64,000 nucleotides of DNA from Pandoraea communis (GTDB taxonomy: Bacteria; Pseudomonadota; Gammaproteobacteria; Burkholderiales; Burkholderiaceae), in assembly GCF_902459745.1 (NCBI RefSeq), contig NZ_CABPSJ010000003.1, positions 372,001 through 436,000 on the forward strand, written 5' to 3'. Numbering within the stretch: the first letter of the stretch is position 1; every line of letters begins with the position of its first letter. The notes beneath the pieces are model-generated. The model searched no databases, had not been told where the DNA came from, and was given only the letters and a program-made list of their open reading frames with translations. The position numbers and the translations under genes are program-made. Below are positions 57,839-64,000 of the stretch, piece after piece.

Positions 57839-59464
57839 TCAGTAGGCCCGTCCGTTGATGCTGCGCGGGCGCGGCCGAAACGCGTCGCTCAACACATCGT
57901 GCGAGGCGTCGTAGTACGCCGAGTCGATATCGAGCATGCCCAGCATCGTGTGTTCGATCTGGTCGGTCTGATACGGCCGGGATTCAAGCGCGGCGCGTGT
58001 TTGCGAATTGATCTTGTCGCGAGTCCAGACAAGCATCGGAATTTCGTAGCCCGAGGCATCGGCGACCGACTGCCCCGTGTGATTGCGCGTATGACCGACT
58101 TCCTGCGCGTGATCGGAACTGAATAGCAGGCTGGCATCGGCCGATGCCGTGGCCGACATGGTCTTGCGGATCAGACTGGCGACGACGTAATCGTTGTATG
58201 CCATGGCGTTGTCGTATTCGTTGCGCAGACGGCGTACCCATAGCGAGCGTCCTTGTGCCTCAAGCGTGGTCATGACGGCATCGTCGCTGTTGTCGAAGCG
58301 CGCGAACTCCTCGGGGTAGCGCATATCGTAGGTCGGATGCGCGCCCAGCAAATGCACGATGATGAGCTTGCGAGGCGCGTCGCTCGCGAGTGCGGCGTCG
58401 AACTCGGGCAGCAGATTGCCATCGAAATTGTTCTCGCCCCGCCCAAACCCCTTGTTGATGAAGACGCGCTCGTCGGCGCGATTGGCCACCAGTCCGAGCC
58501 AGCCGTCGTTGGGCACCTGATTCGAGATCCAATAGGTGCGATACCCGGCTTCCCGGGCGAGCATCACGAGATCGGGCTGACGCGTCCAGGCCTCGGGATC
58601 GTCGAGGCTCGCCGGCGTGAGCATCTTCATGAGCGACGCCATCGTCGCCGGCTCCGACGACACCACATCGCGGAACACGGTGAGGTCGTCGCGCATCGAG
58701 TTGAGCATCGGTGTGGTATTGCGCGCGTAGCCGTAGAGCGACATGTTATTGCGGTTCAGGCTCTCACCGATCACCCACACGACAGTCTTGCGCTCAGGCC
58801 CGTGATACTGCACGCGCCAGTCGGCGCGCTGCGCCATGTTGCGTTCGAGTTCGCGTTGCAGCTTGGCGGCGTGGGCCAGTTGTCCCTGATAGTCGAGATA
58901 GCGAATAGGCCAGTAAAGCAACGGGTTTTCCTTGGCCATCGTCGGATTCAGGTGCAGCGCGAGAAAGCCGGTGAGCAGGCTGGCAACGGCAATCTTGCCG
59001 CTGCGGCGCAGCGAAGGCGGGGCGCTCGTCGCCTCAGCGCGCGACAGGCGGCGCTCCAGCACGATCACGGCTGACATCAGTATCACGAAGACGGTGCTCG
59101 CCTCGACGATGTCGCGCCAGTTGTGACGGAAAAACTCGCCAGCCTCCGACGGGTTGGTGTTGAACACCGCCTGCAACACCAGCAGATGATTCGGACGCAG
59201 GCCGAAGTAATCGCGCAGGAACCCTTTGGTCGCCGCGTCGAGGAAGAAGGCGGCAATCACGCAGAGCGTTGTCGCGCTCAACCACGCCGCACGCGAGCGC
59301 AATAACAGGCAAAGGCCGGCGAGTCCGGGCAGGGCCGTCGCCATGAGCGCCGCACTCTTGCCGTATTCGCTGGCGCCGAGCATGCCGAATGCCCAGAACA
59401 GGGCGAGTCCGCCCAGTCCGAGACAAAGGCGATAAAGCAGTGATTTCAAGATGATGTCCCCCAT
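57839..59464 (-). CDS. Phosphoethanolamine transferase-like membrane sulfatase-fold protein
   Basis: A 541-residue protein with about five N-terminal transmembrane helices (~10-165) and a periplasmic alkaline-phosphatase-fold domain (~210-530). The catalytic threonine stretch is GYARNTTPML after GESLNRNNMSLY; metal ligands are seen in FSSDHAQEVGHTRN. It belongs to the EptA/EptB/EptC (CptA) family, which moves phosphoethanolamine from phosphatidylethanolamine to lipid A, LPS core or other glycans. Which acceptor is used cannot be read from the sequence. The ATG at 59464 puts a helix near the start; ATG at 59560 is less likely. Confidence 0.87.
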   Translation of the reverse strand: MGDIILKSLLYRLCLGLGGLALFWAFGMLGASEYGKSAALMATALPGLAGLCLLLRSRAAWLSATTLCVIAAFFLDAATKGFLRDYFGLRPNHLLVLQAVFNTNPSEAGEFFRHNWRDIVEASTVFVILMSAVIVLERRLSRAEATSAPPSLRRSGKIAVASLLTGFLALHLNPTMAKENPLLYWPIRYLDYQGQLAHAAKLQRELERNMAQRADWRVQYHGPERKTVVWVIGESLNRNNMSLYGYARNTTPMLNSMRDDLTVFRDVVSSEPATMASLMKMLTPASLDDPEAWTRQPDLVMLAREAGYRTYWISNQVPNDGWLGLVANRADERVFINKGFGRGENNFDGNLLPEFDAALASDAPRKLIIVHLLGAHPTYDMRYPEEFARFDNSDDAVMTTLEAQGRSLWVRRLRNEYDNAMAYNDYVVASLIRKTMSATASADASLLFSSDHAQEVGHTRNHTGQSVADASGYEIPMLVWTRDKINSQTRAALESRPYQTDQIEHTMLGMLDIDSAYYDASHDVLSDAFRPRPRSINGRAY

Positions 59465-59651
59465 GACTTCGCGCACGTCGTTGCGTGCCTGTCGATCACC
59501 GGCGGACCTGTGCCGGCCGATGTTGCGATTCGACCGAAGTTTTGGGAATTGGTGTCGCATGTCCGAAAAATTTTCGGACGAATGCCATTCGGCATTCGGA
59601 TGTCTCCGACCGGCGACGCCCGGCTGTTAGCGATGCGCCGGGCGGCCCCGG

Positions 59652-59990
59652 TCAGTGCAGTCGCGCGCCGTTGGGGACGGGGCGTTCGACACCCGCGAGG
59701 ACAATGGCGCCGCCGGTGTCGGCAAAACCGGTAATCAGGACTTCCGAGACGACCCCGGCGATGCGCTTCGGCGCGAAGTTGCACACGCACAGCACCTGCG
59801 TGCCCACCAGCGATTCCGGGGCGTAGTGCACGGTGATCTGTGCGCTTGACGTCTTTACGCCCAATTCCCCCAGATCGACTTCCAGCACATAGGCGGGCTT
59901 CTTCGCTTTCTCATTGACGCGGGCCGCCACAATCGTGCCCACGCGCAAATCGATCCTCTCGAAGTCCTGCCACTCGATGGTCTCGGCCAT
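59652..59990 (-). CDS. csaA: CsaA-like tRNA-binding (OB-fold) protein
   Basis: A 112-residue single OB-fold of the EMAP-II/Arc1/MetRS C-terminal type, as in CsaA. IEWQDFERIDLRVGTIV opens the domain, followed by KKPAYVLEVDLGELG, CVCNFAPKRIAGVVSEVLI and a final GGAIVLAGVE. CsaA of Bacillus binds tRNA and has chaperone activity; what it does here is unproved. The ATG at 59990 follows CAGGAC. The gene stands alone. Confidence 0.92.
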   Translation of the reverse strand: MAETIEWQDFERIDLRVGTIVAARVNEKAKKPAYVLEVDLGELGVKTSSAQITVHYAPESLVGTQVLCVCNFAPKRIAGVVSEVLITGFADTGGAIVLAGVERPVPNGARLH

Positions 59991-60116
59991 GTCCTGTTCC
60001 CTATTTCTTTGTCGACGGATGAATAGGCGCAAAGCGTAGCGCGTTGCCGCCGGTCCTGGCTTGTGAATTTCGGCAGACGGAAGCCGGCCCGGGGCGGCGC
60101 AACGGGTGCAGTCGGA

Positions 60117-60902
60117 TCAGTTGACTGAGGCGGTGACGCCGCACCCGGTGTGTTCGCGACGCCAGACAGCGGGCGTTTTACCGAAGTGTCGACGGAAGGC
60201 ATGGGTGAGGGCGCTCTGGTCGTTAAAGCCCACATCGAGGGCGATGTCGGCGAGCGTCGCGTCGTTCGCGGCCAGCAGAGACGCCGCGCGCGCGAGCCGA
60301 AGGCGCATCAGATGCCGATGAGGTGTCTCGCCGCTCAGCGCGACAAAGCAATCGTGAAAATGCCGCACGCTCATTCCGGCCTCTCCTGCCAGCGTGGCGA
60401 TATCGGGCGGTTTCGCCAGTTCGGCTTGCAGCCGGGTGTCGATGCACGCCAGATCCAGCCGGACAGTGCGCAACGCGGGCCGCGCCGGTGCCAGGCGCGC
60501 CACAAGCGCGGTAAGCCACTCACGCACGACCGGATCGTCTGCACTCAGGGGGTGTCCGTCGTCCACGCTCGCGCTCACCTGCTGGACCAGTGCCAGCAGC
60601 TTTGCGTCGAGTGCAAAAAACGCTTCATGTGAGAACGCCCGTTCTGTGCCTGTCATTGTGGCGAGGTGCGACGGCACATCCAGCACGACCTGACGATTGG
60701 GCCCGTCGCCCCGGTAATCGTGCCGCACGCCCGCCGGGATCACAACACCGTTGCGCGCCCCCACGCGACCGGACTGCGTGGCGTCGCCATCCAGCGAAAT
60801 CGACATGCGTCCCGAGAGTCCGATCACGACCTGATGAAAATCGTGCGTGTCGGTGCTGTCGGTCGGACGGTACTCGCGCAGTTCGAGGATCGGGGCAGAC
60901 AT
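60117..60902 (-). CDS. AraC-family transcriptional regulator
   Basis: A 261-residue regulator. Residues 1-130 form a cupin-like sensing domain (GLSGRMSISLDGDATQSG); two helix-turn-helix motifs follow at ~165-260 (DIATLAGEAGMSVRHFHDCF and DIALDVGFNDQSALTHAFRRHFG), with the AraC signature PAVWRREH. The inducer is unknown. It is divergent from ssuE over 289 bp and could act on itself or on the sulfonate genes. The start ATG lies 6 bases downstream of TGGAGGTG in the minus strand reading. Confidence 0.92.
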   Translation of the reverse strand: MSAPILELREYRPTDSTDTHDFHQVVIGLSGRMSISLDGDATQSGRVGARNGVVIPAGVRHDYRGDGPNRQVVLDVPSHLATMTGTERAFSHEAFFALDAKLLALVQQVSASVDDGHPLSADDPVVREWLTALVARLAPARPALRTVRLDLACIDTRLQAELAKPPDIATLAGEAGMSVRHFHDCFVALSGETPHRHLMRLRLARAASLLAANDATLADIALDVGFNDQSALTHAFRRHFGKTPAVWRREHTGCGVTASVN

Positions 60903-61191
60903 GATGGAGGTGACGTGAAAACGGCAAACGCTCGGGAATCAAACGTTAGCACCGTCCTGAGGAATAAGGCGTGGAAGGTGCATGACTTCAGGTTATGAAA
61001 AAACGCGCAAAGCAATCCCGGATTCATTGGTTCGGGTGCACAGGGCGGATCGCTACACTGATTCTCCAGTAGCCGGGACGATCCGGTAAGCACTGCGCAA
61101 GCCGCCCGTCGGGCCGTTGTGCGCCCGGTGCGCTTTGATTCCTCAGGGCCAGCGTGCCAGCACGCATACGGCCCGTCTTTGGCAGGGAAGT

Positions 61192-61794
61192 ATGACATAC
61201 GCCGTCACGATCTCGGGCAGCCCGTCGGCCGCCTCGCGCAGCGCCCGTTTGCTGCGGTTTGTCGAATCCGAACTGGCTGCGGCCGGCATTGCGGTGCGCC
61301 GCATCGACATACGTGCGCTCTCGCCGGCAGCGCTACTCGCCGCCGACACGTCGCACGACGACCTTCGTCATGCGCTTGCGCAAGTCGCCGGTGCGCAAGC
61401 CGTGATTGTCGCGACGCCGGTGTACAAGGCCGCCTACAGCGGTCTGCTCAAAGCCTTTCTCGACGTGCTGCCGCAAGACGGTCTCGCCGACAAGCTGGTC
61501 GCACCGTTTGCCACCGGGGGCAGCCCTGCACATCTGCTCGCACTCGATTACGCGCTCAAGCCGGTGCTTTCCGCTCTCGGCGCGCAGCACATCCTGCGCG
61601 GCGTGTTCGCTGTCGATCAGCAGGTGCCGAAGGAAGAGGGCGCCACGCTCGATGCGTCGATCGCCCAGCGACTGGGCGCGACGGTCGATCAGCTCTCGCA
61701 GTGGCTGCATGAACGCGAGGTGATTCGTCAGTGGCCGGTCGCGGCGGCCGCTGCCGCACGCACGGCTGCGGCCCGGGCAACGCTCGCCGCCTGA
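61192..61794 (+). CDS. ssuE: NADPH-dependent FMN reductase, sulfonate type
   Basis: A 200-residue flavodoxin-like reductase that supplies FMNH2 to the SsuD monooxygenase. The N-terminal phosphate-binding loop [17 protein letters not shown] and the FMN-site [18 protein letters not shown] are present. AGGGAA precedes the chosen ATG; the upstream frame of 25 codons is not used. The last ~15 residues are an Ala-rich tail. It is the first gene of ssuE-ssuD-ssuC-(ssuB). A TACACT at 61054-61059 might be a -10 box, but its -35 is poor. Confidence 0.93.
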   Translation: MTYAVTISGSPSAASRSARLLRFVESELAAAGIAVRRIDIRALSPAALLAADTSHDDLRHALAQVAGAQAVIVATPVYKAAYSGLLKAFLDVLPQDGLADKLVAPFATGGSPAHLLALDYALKPVLSALGAQHILRGVFAVDQQVPKEEGATLDASIAQRLGATVDQLSQWLHEREVIRQWPVAAAAAARTAAARATLAA

Positions 61795-61808
61795 GTGCCG
61801 GAGTTCGC

Positions 61809-62960
61809 ATGCAAGTCTTCTGGTTCATTCCGACACACGGCGATACGCGTTACCTGGGGACCTCCGACGGCGGACGGGTGTTCGATTTCGATTACGCGCG
61901 GCAGATCGCCAGCGCCGTCGATTCGCTCGGATACGAGGGGGTGTTGCTGCCCACGGGACGTTCTTGCGAAGACGCCTGGGTGACGGCATCGAGCCTCATT
62001 GGCGCCACACGCCATCTGAAGTTTCTCGTCGCCGTACGGCCGGGGATCGCTTCGCCCGCGCTTACCGCGCGTATGGCGTCGACGTTCGATCGCCTGTCGG
62101 GGGGCAGGTTGTTGATCAACGTCGTCACAGGCGGTGACGCGGGCGAACTCGAAGGCGACGGCTTCTTCGCCGGCCACGCCGAGCGTTACGCCGTCACCGA
62201 CGAGTTCCTGCGCATCTGGCGTTCGCTGTTCGAGAAATCGCACCGCGGCGAGCGCGTCGATTTCGAAGGCAAGCATCTGCGAGCCAAGGGCGCGAAGCTG
62301 TTTTTCCCGCCGGTACAAACGCCGCATCCGCCGCTGTACTTCGGTGGCTCGTCGGAGGTGGCGCGCCAGATCGCGGCCGAGCAACTCGACGTCTATCTGA
62401 CGTGGGGTGAGCCGCTGGCCGACGTGGCCGAGAAGATCGCCGACGTGCGTGCGCGCGCCGCCAGACTCGGGCGCACGTTGCGCTTCGGCCTGCGTCTGCA
62501 TGTGATCGTGCGCGAGACGGAAGACGACGCATGGCGCGCGGCCGACGCCCTTATCAGCAAGCTCGACGACGAGACCATCGCGGGTGTTCAGGCGCAGTTC
62601 GCGAAGATGGATTCGGAAGGCCAGCGGCGCATGGCGGCACTGCACGGCGGACGCCGCGACAAGCTCGTGATCGCGCCGAATCTGTGGGCGGGCGTGGGGC
62701 TCGTGCGCGGCGGGGCAGGTACGGCACTCGTGGGCGACGGGCCAACCGTGGCGCAGCGTCTGCGCGAGTACGCCGATCTGGGCATCGATACCTTCATTCT
62801 GTCGGGATATCCGCATCTCGAAGAGGCGTACCGCTTCGCCGAACTGGTGTTCCCGCATTTGCCGCGCAACGTGCGCGAACGGCTCGGCAATGTTCCGCTG
62901 GCTGGGCCGGTTGGCGAAGTCATGGCCAACAACATCGTGCCGAAGGCGTCGCAAAGCTGA
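61809..62960 (+). CDS. ssuD: FMNH2-dependent alkanesulfonate monooxygenase
   Basis: A 383-residue luciferase-like TIM-barrel enzyme that frees sulfite from alkanesulfonates. E. coli SsuD is 381 residues. The sequence matches the family: [48 protein letters not shown] with the active-site Cys, and [37 protein letters not shown] completes the flavin site. It starts 14 bp after ssuE. Confidence 0.97.
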   Translation: MQVFWFIPTHGDTRYLGTSDGGRVFDFDYARQIASAVDSLGYEGVLLPTGRSCEDAWVTASSLIGATRHLKFLVAVRPGIASPALTARMASTFDRLSGGRLLINVVTGGDAGELEGDGFFAGHAERYAVTDEFLRIWRSLFEKSHRGERVDFEGKHLRAKGAKLFFPPVQTPHPPLYFGGSSEVARQIAAEQLDVYLTWGEPLADVAEKIADVRARAARLGRTLRFGLRLHVIVRETEDDAWRAADALISKLDDETIAGVQAQFAKMDSEGQRRMAALHGGRRDKLVIAPNLWAGVGLVRGGAGTALVGDGPTVAQRLREYADLGIDTFILSGYPHLEEAYRFAELVFPHLPRNVRERLGNVPLAGPVGEVMANNIVPKASQS

Positions 62961-63051
62961 GCGCGCGGAATGCGCTGCACGGCGTCGAACCCGCCTCACC
63001 ATGAATTGAATTGAAGAGAAGCGAGGCTGCAATGCCTCGGGGAGAATTGGT

Positions 63052-63903
63052 ATGACGCAAACGACCTTGACCGACACACAGGCTGCGGTCCCCCTCGCTC
63101 GCGGCGGAGGTGCGCTGCAACGCTACCGGCGCACGGTAGCGAGACGGCTTGCGCCGTGGGCCGTGCCCATCGTGCTGGTGGCGCTATGGCAATTGGCCGC
63201 GCAGCAAGGCTGGCTGTCGACACGGGTGCTGCCCGCGCCGTCGGCCGTGGTCGACGCTGCCTGGCAACTCGCCGTGAGCGGCCAGATCTGGCGCGATATC
63301 GGCGTGTCGACCGGTCGCGCAGTGATCGGCTTTCTGATCGGCGGCGGCCTCGGCCTGTTGCTCGGCATGCTGACCGGCTTGTCGCGTGTGGCGGAAACGG
63401 CACTCGATTCGTCGTTCCAGATGCTGCGCAACATCCCGCATCTGGCACTCATTCCGCTCGTGATCCTGTGGTTCGGCATCGACGAGAAGGCCAAGTTGTT
63501 CCTGGTGTCCATCGGGGTGTTCTTCCCGATGTATCTGAATACGTATGCCGGCATTCGTGCCGTCGATCCGGCGTTGGTGGAGATGGCGCGCAGTTACGGT
63601 TTGCGGGGATGGGCGCTGTATCGAGACGTGATTCTGCCGGGCGCGCTGCCGTCGATTCTGGTCGGCGTGCGCTTCTCGCTGGGCTTGATGTGGGTGACGC
63701 TGATCGTTGCGGAAACCATCTCGGCACAGTCGGGTATCGGTTATCTGACGATGAACGCTCGTGAGTTCCTCCAGACCGACATCGTGCTCGTGGGGATTTT
63801 GCTGTACGCGTTGCTCGGCAAGCTGGCCGATGTGCTGGCCAAAGCACTGGAATTTCGCTGGTTGCGTTGGCATCCGGCCTTTCAACGAGGAGCCGCCGCA
63901 TGA
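63052..63903 (+). CDS. ssuC: Aliphatic sulfonate ABC transporter permease
   Basis: A 283-residue permease with about six transmembrane segments. The cytoplasmic EAA loop, EMARSYGLRGWALYRDVILPGALPSI, contacts the ATPase. It belongs to the nitrate/sulfonate/taurine importer family; neighbours point to sulfonate. AATTGGT lies near its ATG. The gap from ssuD is 91 bp. Its stop overlaps the next start (ATGA). Confidence 0.95.
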   Translation: MTQTTLTDTQAAVPLARGGGALQRYRRTVARRLAPWAVPIVLVALWQLAAQQGWLSTRVLPAPSAVVDAAWQLAVSGQIWRDIGVSTGRAVIGFLIGGGLGLLLGMLTGLSRVAETALDSSFQMLRNIPHLALIPLVILWFGIDEKAKLFLVSIGVFFPMYLNTYAGIRAVDPALVEMARSYGLRGWALYRDVILPGALPSILVGVRFSLGLMWVTLIVAETISAQSGIGYLTMNAREFLQTDIVLVGILLYALLGKLADVLAKALEFRWLRWHPAFQRGAAA

Positions 63904-64000
63904 GCGCACAACAATTGGCCCCGGTCGCGGGCGTCGACATCGAGGCCGAATGGACGGCCGAGCAGCGCGCCGCAAGCCGCTTGCCGCTCGATCCGCAAGC
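63900..64000 (+). CDS. ssuB: Start of an ABC transporter ATP-binding gene, probably ssuB (partial)
   Basis: The frame opens with an ATG that overlaps the ssuC stop and is cut by the window end after 33 codons. The visible residues (MSAQQLAPVAGVDIEAEWTA) are an N-terminal extension with no ATPase motif yet. Assignment to ssuB rests only on operon order. Confidence 0.6.
   Translation, partial: MSAQQLAPVAGVDIEAEWTAEQRAASRLPLDPQ

Overview
The window is about 64 kb of high-GC bacterial chromosome with dense gene packing and ordinary housekeeping content. Gene order and protein character point to a betaproteobacterium of the order Burkholderiales, family Burkholderiaceae; Pandoraea is my best guess. 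The main reasons are nuoN followed by a DUF2818 gene, the block mdh / gntR / sdhCDAB-sdhE-gltA, and the string truA-trpF-trpB-DNA methyltransferase-trpA-accD-folC-SPOR-cvpA-purF-metZ. The genus is inference. I see no tRNA, rRNA, insertion sequence, prophage or CRISPR array.

Layout. 1-2373: end of the complex I operon (nuoM 3' end, nuoN, DUF2818). 2450-5576: small conserved genes (Nudix hydrolase, DUF1178, MaoC, YegP-like, YfcG-like GST). 5783-11469: a minus-strand acyl-CoA cluster transcribed as hydroxyacyl-CoA dehydrogenase, enoyl-CoA hydratase, histidine phosphatase, aminoglycoside-phosphotransferase-like kinase, acyl-CoA dehydrogenase. The kinase/dehydrogenase pair resembles the 4-hydroxyacyl-CoA systems (LvaA/LvaC, ACAD10/11). 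12020-19885: GST, methionine-type aminotransferase, PIN protein, YaaA, M14 peptidase, a basic exported protein, a TrmB-like methyltransferase and DUF2863. 20021-22068: alkylation repair (Ogt plus an Ada-AlkA fusion).

22235-33493 is a TCA-cycle region: acnA and mdh on the minus strand, then a HutC-type GntR regulator and sdhCDAB-sdhE-gltA on the plus strand. A perfect 20-bp palindrome lies between mdh and gntR. 33774-38431 holds leucine and aspartate-family biosynthesis (leuC, an entericidin-like lipoprotein, leuD, leuB, asd), followed by fimV. 41700-52167 holds truA, trpF, trpB, a beta-class adenine methyltransferase overlapping trpA, then accD, folC, a SPOR protein, cvpA and purF. 52255-54797 is a SAM-II-like riboswitch with an intrinsic terminator in front of metZ-hisC. 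The rest contains a succinate-semialdehyde-type dehydrogenase, an MFS exporter, a phosphoethanolamine transferase, a CsaA-like protein, an AraC regulator and the start of a sulfonate-utilisation operon (ssuE, ssuD, ssuC, start of ssuB).

I found no clearly undescribed multi-gene system. The points most worth following are the kinase/dehydrogenase cluster, the riboswitch-terminator before metZ-hisC, the GntR palindrome, the methyltransferase inside the trp operon, and several intrinsic hairpins that sit directly against start codons.
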